From contig NZ_BDBN01000080.1 in the NCBI RefSeq assembly GCF_001613005.1, forward strand, positions 1-44,501: a stretch of 44,501 nucleotides of DNA, written 5' to 3'. The notes beneath the pieces were generated by a model that was not told where the DNA came from, did no database searches, and worked only from the letters and a program-made list of their open reading frames with translations. Below are positions 17,282 through 24,723 of this stretch, one piece after another; position 1 is the first letter of the stretch; each line of letters begins with the position of its first letter. The position numbers and the translations under genes were made by a program. Source of the DNA: Nocardia nova NBRC 15556 (GTDB lineage Bacteria; Actinomycetota; Actinomycetes; Mycobacteriales; Mycobacteriaceae).

Positions 17282-18040
17282 TCAGTGGGTCGCGGCCAGT
17301 GCCGACAGCAGGTCGTCCTGCACGAGAGCGGGAGACGGGAAGGCGCGTTTGCTGTGGCTCAAGCCGGTCACCACGAGCAGCTCGCAGAGTTTGTAGGCCA
17401 CCACGCCGGGATTGAGGACCGGCACCTCCAGCACACGTGACAGGTAGGCATGGGACTGGTGCATCGTGGTCGAGCCGAGCACGATCACGTCGGCGCCGTC
17501 GTCGTCGATCGCGGCGCGTGCCTCCCGTTCGAGAGCGGCGAAGACGAAATCCTCTTTGCCGGCGAGCAATTCGGCCGTATCGGGTGCGACGCCGATATCG
17601 CGGACGGAGGCCATGCGGGCACCGAGCCCTTGCTCGCGGGCCGCCTTGTGGTACAGCTCGTGCCACTGCGGCCACATCGTGATCACCGAGAATTTCTTGC
17701 CCAGCAACGACGCCAGCAGCATCGAGGCCTGGCTCGGTGCGACCACCGGAATGGTGAGCCGGGAGCGCAGCGCCGCCAGCGCCGAATCGCTCATCGAGTT
17801 CACGCACACCGCCGCGTATCCCTGTTCCTCAGCGCGAGATCCGGCCTCGAGGACGAAGGCGTCGGCCAAGGTCGTTTCGTAGGCGCTGTCCAATGTGGTG
17901 CCGCCGGCGCGGGCGCTGACGAAGACGTTCTCGAATCCGGGATGCACGATGTCGTCCGGGATCTGGGCGGCGAAGGCGGCCAGCGCCTCCGGCGGCACCG
18001 GTACGGGAACGATGTTGAGTACCTTGCGTTCTGGGCTCAC
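17282..18040 (-). CDS. Asp/Glu/hydantoin racemase superfamily protein, one catalytic Cys
   Basis: 252 aa. The first half has the catalytic-Cys motif AAVCVNSMSD (Cys79), as in hydantoin and Asp/Glu racemases and maleate isomerase. In the second half the expected LGC motif reads VIVLGSTTM, with Ser190 in place of the second Cys, so a classical two-base racemase mechanism is doubtful. Possible roles are cis-trans isomerisation, a C-C lyase or a one-base isomerase. GTG start overlaps the M20-like stop (GTGA) with GAGAGGAC upstream. Coupling to an amidase and a ring-cleavage dioxygenase recalls the maleamate/maleate steps of pyridine catabolism (inference). Confidence 0.8.
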   Translation of the reverse strand: MSPERKVLNIVPVPVPPEALAAFAAQIPDDIVHPGFENVFVSARAGGTTLDSAYETTLADAFVLEAGSRAEEQGYAAVCVNSMSDSALAALRSRLTIPVVAPSQASMLLASLLGKKFSVITMWPQWHELYHKAAREQGLGARMASVRDIGVAPDTAELLAGKEDFVFAALEREARAAIDDDGADVIVLGSTTMHQSHAYLSRVLEVPVLNPGVVAYKLCELLVVTGLSHSKRAFPSPALVQDDLLSALAATH

Positions 18041-19395
18041 AGTCCCACGTCCTCTCGGGTTCGGGTCAGGGTGTCGACGACGGCGTAGGCGACGGCGCGC
18101 ACCGCGGTCATCACGTCGGAGACCGACGCGACGCCCATGCCGCCCAGGCCTTCGTTCAGTTCGGCGGGTGCGGTCGCGGGCGGCCAGGGATAGCCGATGC
18201 GCGCGCAGGGCACGCCCATGCGGCGGATGAGGGTTCCGTCGGTCTGGCCGCCGAGTAGTGGTGTGGATTCGTAGGGACGGCCTTCCACCTCTTCCCAGCC
18301 GCGCCGGCAGGACTGGATGATCCAGTTGCCGGGATCGGTCATGCCGCCGGGCAGCGACCCGTACATCTCCCAGTCGAGGTCGATATCGGGCTCGGTCGCG
18401 CGAATGTGGGAGATCAACCGGGCGAACTGGTTTCGCACCTCGCCCGGAGTGGTTCGGGGGTTGACCCGGACGTCGAGGTAGATCTCGGTGGTCGCGGAGG
18501 GGAATGCCGGCTTGTCCGGGTTTCCGGAACGCAGGGCCGAGATCCACCCCTCGGGAATGGTGGAGCCGGAGGTGTTGCGCGCGGTGTATTCGGGCAGCCA
18601 GGCCTCGATATGTTCGACCACGCGCGCGGCCGGCACGATCGACGAGCGGAACCCCGGTGTGCCCCTGCTGATTCCGGCGTATCCGAAGGTGCCGCGCACC
18701 GACACCTTGAACCAGCACATGCCCGGTTCCTCCGGGTAGACGGCCCACCACGGTTTCAGGACGATGGCGTGATCGGGCATCGCGCCGTGGGTGAGCAGGT
18801 GGAACACCCCGCTGCTCATGCCCACGTTGTCGCGGTCGCTCATGGTGACCGGCATTCCGCCGCCCGCGAAGCCGATCGCCAGATCACCGATCAGGGGCAC
18901 ACCGGCGTCCGCGACGGCGTGGACGACCTCGGTCAGCCCGGCCACCATGCATTTCGGATTCGAGGCGCCGAGCCCGATCACCAGATCACCGTCCACCCGC
19001 GCCTGGGGCACCATATCCGGACGCAATCGCGGCCCGACCCACGGCACATCGGCCTCGGGGTCGATGTGAGTGTCGATCGGCGCGTACAGCAGTAGCCGGC
19101 TGCCGCCGCCGCTGCCGCGTATCTCGCCCAGCACATTGCCGGTGTGCTCGCTGACCGGTCGATAGGCGGCGTCGATGCCGACCGCGTGGCGCAGATGGTC
19201 GGCCATGAATTCCGAGGCCGCGCGTTCGCGTCCGGTGGGGCTGTGGATGTCGACCAGCGAGACGAGCAGATCGCGGAAGCGGTCGGGGTCGAGTCGATCG
19301 CAGACCGCCTCGTACATCGCGCGCCGGTCGTCGTCCAGCGGTAGGTCCTGGATCGATTCCGCCGCGCCCTCCGTGCTGGTGATGGCGTCGTTCAT
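18037..19395 (-). CDS. M20-peptidase-fold protein with degenerate metal site
   Basis: 452 aa, normal for M20 amidohydrolases (ArgE/DapE/CPG2). The fold is recognisable: DIHSPTGRE near the N-terminus, LLLYAPIDTHID (His110, Asp112) and GGQTDGTLIRRMG near the end. Other expected ligands are absent by eye: the bridging Asp is Asn146 (GASNPKCM), the Glu-Glu catalytic pair is replaced around FAGGGMPVT (177-184), the next metal Glu is Lys214 (VLKPW), and the C-terminal His before the NE motif is missing (APAELNEG). It may be a non-hydrolytic or metal-free variant. Start ATG 19395 overlaps the amidase stop (ATGA). Confidence 0.78.
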   Translation of the reverse strand: MNDAITSTEGAAESIQDLPLDDDRRAMYEAVCDRLDPDRFRDLLVSLVDIHSPTGRERAASEFMADHLRHAVGIDAAYRPVSEHTGNVLGEIRGSGGGSRLLLYAPIDTHIDPEADVPWVGPRLRPDMVPQARVDGDLVIGLGASNPKCMVAGLTEVVHAVADAGVPLIGDLAIGFAGGGMPVTMSDRDNVGMSSGVFHLLTHGAMPDHAIVLKPWWAVYPEEPGMCWFKVSVRGTFGYAGISRGTPGFRSSIVPAARVVEHIEAWLPEYTARNTSGSTIPEGWISALRSGNPDKPAFPSATTEIYLDVRVNPRTTPGEVRNQFARLISHIRATEPDIDLDWEMYGSLPGGMTDPGNWIIQSCRRGWEEVEGRPYESTPLLGGQTDGTLIRRMGVPCARIGYPWPPATAPAELNEGLGGMGVASVSDVMTAVRAVAYAVVDTLTRTREDVGL

Positions 19396-20684
19396 CGCTG
19401 TTCCTCCGGTAGCGGGCAGCGGGCGGCCAGCCCGACCCGGTCGGTCACGCAGGTCGCGATGCGCACGAGCGAATGGTCGGTGCCGGTCGGGCCGATGAGC
19501 TGCACGCCGAGCGGCAGTCCGGTGGCGCCGGTGCCGGTCGGCAAGCCGACCGCGGGCAGCCCGGCGACGCTGGCGAGCTTGTTGAACACCGGGTCGCCGG
19601 TGCTGTCCAGGCCGTGCGGCGCCTCCCCGGTCGCGGCGAGGGTCAACAGCACGTCGGCGCGGCGGTGCGCACCGTCGACGAAGCGCCGGGCAGCGCGAAG
19701 AACGCTGCGCGCGTGCTGAATTCGGCTCGGCTCCGCGGTGCGGCCACGGGTGAGGAATTCGGCCAGCCGGGCGCTGATCCCGTCGGTTCCGTCGCGGCCG
19801 ACGCGGTCGTGGAGTGCCGCGGCGGCCTCCGCGGCCATGATCAGCGCGTGTGCGTCGTCGAGCTCGGCCAGCTCGGGCGGAACGGCGATCTCGGTGACGG
19901 TGGTGCCGTGGGCGCGCAGGCCGGCGGCGAACGATTCCAGGCGCTCCAGCGCGTCGGTCCCGGCGCGGTCGTCCCACGGGGGGCCCAGCACACCGACGGT
20001 GAGGTCGCGGGTGGCGGGCAGTACCGCGGTCTGTACTCGGTCCGTGAGGACCTGGTCGACCGCGCCGAGCCACACCGGATGCCGCGCGAACGCGCCGAGG
20101 GTGTCGAAGCTCAGCGCCACCGGCAGCACGCCGTCGAACGACCACCGGCCGTAACTGGGTTTGAGCGTGAAGACGCCGCAGTAGGAGCCGGGACGCAGCA
20201 CCGATCCGGCGGTCTGGGTGCCCAGGGCGATGGGCACCTGGCCGTCGGCGACCGCTGCCGCCGAGCCGCTCGACGATCCGCCCGGTGTGTGCTCGAGATT
20301 GTGCGGGTTCCGGGTGCGGGCCGGCTCGTAGGTGGCGAACTCGGTGGTGGCGGTCTTGCCGAAGATCAGCGCGCCTGCCGCGCGCAGCCGGCGTACCGCG
20401 TCGGCATCGCGGCCGGGGCGATGTCCCGACCAGAGGGGGCTGCCGTAGGCGGTCGGCTGATCGGCGGTGTCGATGATGTCCTTGATGCCCACCGGAATTC
20501 CGTGCAGCGGCGAGCGGGGCGTTTCGGCATCGAGTGCGCGGGCCTGCGCGCGAGCCCGGTCCGGATCGAGAAAGGCCCAGGCACGGACGGATTCGTCGCG
20601 TACGGCGACGCGCTCCAGATAGCGTTCCACCGTCGTGATGCTCGAGGTCTCGGTGTGCTCGCCGGTGGTGGCGTCCACGGTCAT
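19392..20684 (-). CDS. Amidase signature family protein
   Basis: 430 aa. The Ser-cisSer-Lys triad is visible: Lys68 in PVGIKDI, the cis-Ser in TPGGSSSGSAAAVADG (Ser137-139 region), and the nucleophile Ser161 in GTQTAGSVLRPGS. The length is at the short end for amidases (usually 450-500). It hydrolyses an amide C-N bond; together with the neighbours the substrate is probably an amide or lactam intermediate of ring cleavage. ATG 20684 follows the dioxygenase stop by 1 nt, and its own stop overlaps the next start, so it is firmly inside the operon. Confidence 0.88.
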   Translation of the reverse strand: MTVDATTGEHTETSSITTVERYLERVAVRDESVRAWAFLDPDRARAQARALDAETPRSPLHGIPVGIKDIIDTADQPTAYGSPLWSGHRPGRDADAVRRLRAAGALIFGKTATTEFATYEPARTRNPHNLEHTPGGSSSGSAAAVADGQVPIALGTQTAGSVLRPGSYCGVFTLKPSYGRWSFDGVLPVALSFDTLGAFARHPVWLGAVDQVLTDRVQTAVLPATRDLTVGVLGPPWDDRAGTDALERLESFAAGLRAHGTTVTEIAVPPELAELDDAHALIMAAEAAAALHDRVGRDGTDGISARLAEFLTRGRTAEPSRIQHARSVLRAARRFVDGAHRRADVLLTLAATGEAPHGLDSTGDPVFNKLASVAGLPAVGLPTGTGATGLPLGVQLIGPTGTDHSLVRIATCVTDRVGLAARCPLPEEQR

Positions 20685-20685
20685 C

Positions 20686-21558
20686 TCAGCTCACCTTCTT
20701 CCGGACCTCGTGGCCCCAGCGCGCCGGGGCGTCGTAGGTCTGCACGACCCAGTCCTCGTCGACAACGGCTCCGCCCCAGCCGATTTCGATGCCGAAGCCG
20801 GACGGCGTGGAGAGGTAGAACGAGGTGACCCCGTCGTTGGTGTGGCGACCGAGCGTCATCTTCAGATCGATGCCCGCGGCGGTGATCCGGTCGTAGGCCC
20901 GGCCGACGTCGTCGAGCGTGGCGGTCTCGATCATCAGATGGTTGAGGTCGCCGCCGCGCATCCCGAAGCATTCGTTCATCAACGCCAGGCTGTGATGGCG
21001 TGAATTGCAGTGCAGGAAGGTGGCATCCGCGCCGTCCCAGACGATGTAGTCGGTGAGCCGGAAACCGAGGACGCGGGTGTAGAAGTCCACCGCCGCCGGA
21101 TAGTCCGAGCACATGTAGACCACATGCCCCAGGCCCAGTTCGCCGGTGACGAAGCCGCTGATCACCCCGCCGGGCCGTACCGGGTGGTGGTCGGTCAGCA
21201 CGCCGTAGCCGATCTCGGTGGGAAACCCGTCCAGATCGGCGAACCGGATGGCGGCGGCGACATCGAACGTGTCGCCGGCGGCCACCCGCTCGACCTCGAT
21301 GCCTTCGGCCTCGACCGCCTCGGCCAGCGTCTTCAGCTGCTCGGGAGTGTTCACCTCCCAGCTGACCCGCCGGACGCGGTCCTCGGCACCGGGATACAAC
21401 GCGATGCGGTGGTGGCGGTCGTCGAGGCGGATCAGCAGCGGATCCGCCGACGAGGTGCGGGGCCGGGCATCGAGTTCGAGAAGGTCGACCAGCAGATGCT
21501 GCCAGGCGTCGATATCGGCGACCTCGACGGTCAGAGCCCCGAGTCGGGCGATGCTCAT
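20686..21558 (-). CDS. Type I extradiol (VOC) ring-cleavage dioxygenase
   Basis: 290 aa with two VOC modules, as in BphC/2,3-dihydroxybiphenyl dioxygenase. In the C-terminal module the Fe(II) triad is His145 (GLGHVVY), His207 (DLNHLMIE) and Glu258 (GFGIEIGWG); the acid-base residues His188/189 (SRHHSLAL), His239 (GRHTND) and Tyr248 (SFYLSTPSG) are also in place. It should open a catechol-like ring next to the hydroxyls. ATG 21558 is preferred to the GTG at 21585 because the family begins at MSIARLG. Third gene of the operon, 51 nt after the reductase. Confidence 0.9.
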   Translation of the reverse strand: MSIARLGALTVEVADIDAWQHLLVDLLELDARPRTSSADPLLIRLDDRHHRIALYPGAEDRVRRVSWEVNTPEQLKTLAEAVEAEGIEVERVAAGDTFDVAAAIRFADLDGFPTEIGYGVLTDHHPVRPGGVISGFVTGELGLGHVVYMCSDYPAAVDFYTRVLGFRLTDYIVWDGADATFLHCNSRHHSLALMNECFGMRGGDLNHLMIETATLDDVGRAYDRITAAGIDLKMTLGRHTNDGVTSFYLSTPSGFGIEIGWGGAVVDEDWVVQTYDAPARWGHEVRKKVS

Positions 21559-21609
21559 GATGATTCGTTCACAATCTGTGCGCACCGGCGGCCGGGCCGC
21601 CGGTGGTGA

Positions 21610-22668
21610 TCAGCTGGGGAGGAATTGCTCGGCGTGGATCCGCTCGGGCGGCAGGCCCAGTTCGCTCAGCCGGACGCGGGCCGCATCGAGCATGGCCGGG
21701 GGACCGCACAGGTAGGCGCTGGTGTTCGGGTCGGCGACGTCGGCCGCGGTGAGCACGCTGACCGGATTACCGGTGAGCACGTCGGGATGGTCGAACGGCT
21801 CGTCGACCACCACCCGTACCGACAGCCCCGGGGTGAAACTGCGCCGTCCCGCGAGCTCGTCGAGGTGGAACAGATCGGGTCCGCGGGTACAGCCGAAAAC
21901 CAGCTCGATGCGGTCGCGATCGCGTGCGGTCTGCAGCGTGTCGAGCATCGACAACATCGGGGCCAGTCCGGTGCCGCCCGCCACCATCAGAATCGGACCG
22001 GGTTCGGGACGCAGTCCGAACGACCCCATCGGGCCCTCCATCTCGAGCTCGTCGCCGACGGCGGCGCGCTCACGCAGATAGTGCGACATCGCCCCGGACG
22101 GCAGGACGCGCACGGTGAAGGTGAGCCGGCGCTTCTCCCGTTCCCCGGAAGCCATGGAGTACGAGCGCCATTCGCTGGTGCCGGGCACCCGCAGCCGCAC
22201 GTACTGTCCCGCCCGGAAGGAGAATTTCGCCGACTTCGGCAACCGGATCTGCAGTTCCACCACGGAATCGGCCAGCCAGGTGAGGCCGGCGACCTTGGTG
22301 GCGGTCGTGATGATCGGGTTCTCGTCGAGCAGGGCCGCCGGGTAGTCGAGGTCGATCTCGGCGTCGGAACGGGCACGCGCCTGGCACAGCAGCCGCATGC
22401 CCGCCGCCGATTCGTCCGCGCGCAACGGGTAGACGCGGCCTTCGGGCATGACCACGTCTCCGGCCGATATCCGGCCGATACAGGTGCCGCAGGTGCCGAT
22501 CCCGCATTGATGGGCCAGCCGCACGCCGGCGGCGCCGGCGGCGTCCAGCACGGAAATGCCTTCCGGTACGTGGATCTCCTTCACCGTGTCGGTGTAACGC
22601 AAACGGACACAATGGGTTCCGGTGTCCGCGCGGTCGGTGGAGCGGATTTCGCTCGGAGACATGGTCAT
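21610..22668 (-). CDS. Rieske oxygenase reductase: plant-type 2Fe-2S, FAD, NAD domains
   Basis: 352 aa. N-terminal plant-type [2Fe-2S] domain with HQCGIGTCGTCIG and the fourth Cys in LLCQAR, then an FAD domain (RSYSMAS) and an NAD(P) domain (VAGGTGLAPMLSML, CGPPAMLDAA), ending EQFLPS. This is the class IB (BenC/AntC-like) single-chain reductase that passes electrons directly to the oxygenase, so no separate ferredoxin is needed. Starts 4 nt after the Rieske gene stop with GAGG about 8 nt upstream. It supplies electrons to the oxygenase at 22673-23866. Confidence 0.92.
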   Translation of the reverse strand: MTMSPSEIRSTDRADTGTHCVRLRYTDTVKEIHVPEGISVLDAAGAAGVRLAHQCGIGTCGTCIGRISAGDVVMPEGRVYPLRADESAAGMRLLCQARARSDAEIDLDYPAALLDENPIITTATKVAGLTWLADSVVELQIRLPKSAKFSFRAGQYVRLRVPGTSEWRSYSMASGEREKRRLTFTVRVLPSGAMSHYLRERAAVGDELEMEGPMGSFGLRPEPGPILMVAGGTGLAPMLSMLDTLQTARDRDRIELVFGCTRGPDLFHLDELAGRRSFTPGLSVRVVVDEPFDHPDVLTGNPVSVLTAADVADPNTSAYLCGPPAMLDAARVRLSELGLPPERIHAEQFLPS

Positions 22669-22672
22669 GCGG

Positions 22673-23866
22673 TCAGTCCTCGTCCCGATACGGCGATTCG
22701 AAGTATCCGCGCAGGTGACGGGCGGCCATCTTGCGCCACGCGATGATGGAATAGTCCATGTCGCAGAGCATTTCGTTGTTCCAGCCGTCGAAGCGGGTGT
22801 AGTGCTCCTCGGTGGCCTCGCGGGCGAACACGTCGCTGTTGTTGAAGCCTTCGAGCGCGAGCGGCTTGAAGAAATGCTCGAACTTGAAGTCGAATTCGGC
22901 CCGTTCCTCGTCGGTGTGGGCGCGGGTCGCCACGACCTCCCAGTACTCGTGGTGGTGGTCGTCGATCGGGACGTAGAACTCGTACTGCACGACGTCGGTG
23001 ATCGGCCAGTGCTCCACCATCAACACGCCCGGCACCCACAGCGAGGTGCGGAAGTAGTGCTGAACGCTGCCGCGGGCCTTGATGTCGACCTTCGGGTTCT
23101 CCAGCACCGGCTGATACAGATCGGGCCGGTCGTAGCGGTTCATCACGCCCTTGGGCCCGTTGGGGATGTCGATCTCCTCGGTGGCGTCGTCGGTGAGGGC
23201 ATTGACGCCGAGCGGCAGGGCGCGGTCCAGGGCCACCAGGATCTGGTTGTCCCAGTGCACCAGCAGATGTCCCGGATCGAGGCCGTTCTCGGCGGCCAGG
23301 CGCCAGTTGCCGACCAGCTTGCGGTGGATGCCGCGCACGATGATGTTGTCGTCCATCAGGTGGGCGACGGGAGAGTTGTTGGGGTCGTTGGTGACTCGCA
23401 TCGGCAGATCGCTCTCGAGCGGCGGCGGGGTGCCGTAGTCCGCGTCGCCGACGAAGACGAAGATCATGCCGTTGACTTCTTCGACCGGATAGGTCCGGAT
23501 CGCGGCCCGCCCGATCAGCGAATCGTCGGGATTGCCGACGATGGTGGTGAGGCTGCCGTCGTCGACGCTGTAGGTGTAGCCGTGGTACCAGCAGGTCACG
23601 GTGCTCTCGGACAGGCACATGGGCTTCGCCGACAGTTTCACGCCGCGGTGGATACACCGATCCGACAGCGCGTAGGCCTTACCCGCCGACCGGCGCAGGG
23701 CGATGTCGTGGCCGCCGATGGTGACGCCTTTGACGGTGCCGTCGGCGAGCTCGGTGGAGAACAGTGCGGGATACCAGTGGTTGGCGTAGCCCCAGTCGGC
23801 CTGGACGTAGGGGGCGTAGTGCCGGGTCACACCGGCCGAGGTGCCGTTGTAGTGGTCAGCGGACAT
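22673..23866 (-). CDS. Rieske non-haem iron oxygenase, CarAa-like
   Basis: 397 aa single-type alpha subunit. Rieske cluster C71-x-H73 and C92-x2-H95 (CIHRG ... CWYHG). Mononuclear iron: ENGLDPGHLLVH gives Asp197, His200 and His204, and Asp345 in FNNSDVFARE is the third ligand. The H-x3-H spacing and flanking residues match carbazole 1,9a-dioxygenase CarAa as remembered (ENGFDAGHVFIH; FNDDDILAR), and as in that group no beta-subunit gene is present. An angular or mono-hydroxylating attack on a heteroaromatic is inferred. GGAGG lies 7 nt before ATG 23866. First gene of the eight-gene operon, divergent from a MarR regulator. Confidence 0.92.
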   Translation of the reverse strand: MSADHYNGTSAGVTRHYAPYVQADWGYANHWYPALFSTELADGTVKGVTIGGHDIALRRSAGKAYALSDRCIHRGVKLSAKPMCLSESTVTCWYHGYTYSVDDGSLTTIVGNPDDSLIGRAAIRTYPVEEVNGMIFVFVGDADYGTPPPLESDLPMRVTNDPNNSPVAHLMDDNIIVRGIHRKLVGNWRLAAENGLDPGHLLVHWDNQILVALDRALPLGVNALTDDATEEIDIPNGPKGVMNRYDRPDLYQPVLENPKVDIKARGSVQHYFRTSLWVPGVLMVEHWPITDVVQYEFYVPIDDHHHEYWEVVATRAHTDEERAEFDFKFEHFFKPLALEGFNNSDVFAREATEEHYTRFDGWNNEMLCDMDYSIIAWRKMAARHLRGYFESPYRDED

Positions 23867-23982
23867 CGAGAAACCTCCATCGAGGTGGGGACCACGCGGT
23901 GTGTGCGTGGTTGATCCGTGATGAGTGGCGCGGCGGGGAATGCGGCGCGGAATGTGGGCTGGACACCGTGGTGTCCTGAGCC

Positions 23983-24029
23983 ACATTACAGAATCTTCGT
24001 GGACTATCAATAGACTTTCAACGTAAATT
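23983..24029. promoter_or_regulatory. Divergent promoter and palindromic operator of the Rieske operon and marR
   Basis: Minus-strand promoter candidate: -35 TTGATA (24010-24005), 16-nt spacer, -10 TAATGT (23988-23983). Plus-strand candidate: -35 TGGACT (24000-24005), 18-nt spacer, -10 TAAATT (24024-24029). The two -35 elements overlap, and a near-palindrome GACTATCAATAGAC (24002-24015) sits exactly on them. A dimeric regulator bound there would block both promoters. The stretch is AT-rich against its surroundings. Confidence 0.5.
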
Positions 24030-24079
24030 TCATGTTCCACATTGCGGTCGGCCGGGTTACCCGTGTTGGCTGGTGTCCT

Positions 24080-24712
24080 ATGACCGCCACCGAAGCCGCC
24101 GGCGCCGACCGGCCCGCGAATCTGGATCCGGAACGTCGCTGGCATCTGGCCGAGAACACCCACGAAGAGGCGATGACCGCCTTCGAATTCGCCCTGTTGC
24201 AGGTCGAGGGCGCGTTCGAGCGGTTCGCCGTGCAGGCGTTACGGATCGCCGGGGATGTGGATCTGGCCTTCAACGAAGTCGTGGCGCTGCATGTCGTGCG
24301 CATGCAGGAACGCGCCAAAGACACCGCGACCATCGCGCAGCTGACCAATCGCGAGGATCTGCCCAATCTGCAGTACAACCTGCGGAAGCTGGTCAGCCTG
24401 GGTCTGCTCGAGCGCACCAAGTCGGGCACCTCGTCGGTGTTCCGGGTGACCGAGGCCGGGCGCGAGATCTCCGATCGCTATGCCGCGTTGCGGCGTGAAC
24501 TGCTCACAGCCAATTTGGCCGAATTATCCGATGTGACAACGAAAATGCGGCACGCGGTCCGCACGATGCACATTCTGACCGGCCTCTACGCGGCGGCCAG
24601 TCGTGACCTGGCCACCATCAATCCGGCGGTCATGTTCCCGGCCGAGGGCGACGAGGCCGAACCCGAACCGGCCGCGAAGCGGCGCCGGCGGCGCGGTGAC
24701 GGAGCCGGGTGA
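24080..24712 (+). CDS. MarR-type winged-helix regulator of the catabolic operon
   Basis: 210 aa. The central winged helix (about 70-140) includes FNEVVALHVVRM, DTATIAQLTNREDLPNLQYNLRKLVSLGLLERTK (split helix-turn-helix) and SVFRVTEAGREISDRY, the MarR wing pattern. An acidic then Arg-rich C-terminus (AAKRRRRRGDG) is a tail outside the domain. It is divergent from the Rieske operon over a shared promoter region and most likely represses it until an aromatic effector binds. ATG 24080 is chosen because the AT-rich promoter lies upstream; ATG 24032 would leave almost no leader. Confidence 0.85.
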   Translation: MTATEAAGADRPANLDPERRWHLAENTHEEAMTAFEFALLQVEGAFERFAVQALRIAGDVDLAFNEVVALHVVRMQERAKDTATIAQLTNREDLPNLQYNLRKLVSLGLLERTKSGTSSVFRVTEAGREISDRYAALRRELLTANLAELSDVTTKMRHAVRTMHILTGLYAAASRDLATINPAVMFPAEGDEAEPEPAAKRRRRRGDGAG

Positions 24713-24723
24713 ACGGTGTCCGG

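Noticed and set aside
22673..24163. Longer start for the Rieske gene at 24163
   Set aside because: It would run through the divergent promoter region and the marR start; GGAGG before ATG 23866 and the family N-terminus support the shorter form.
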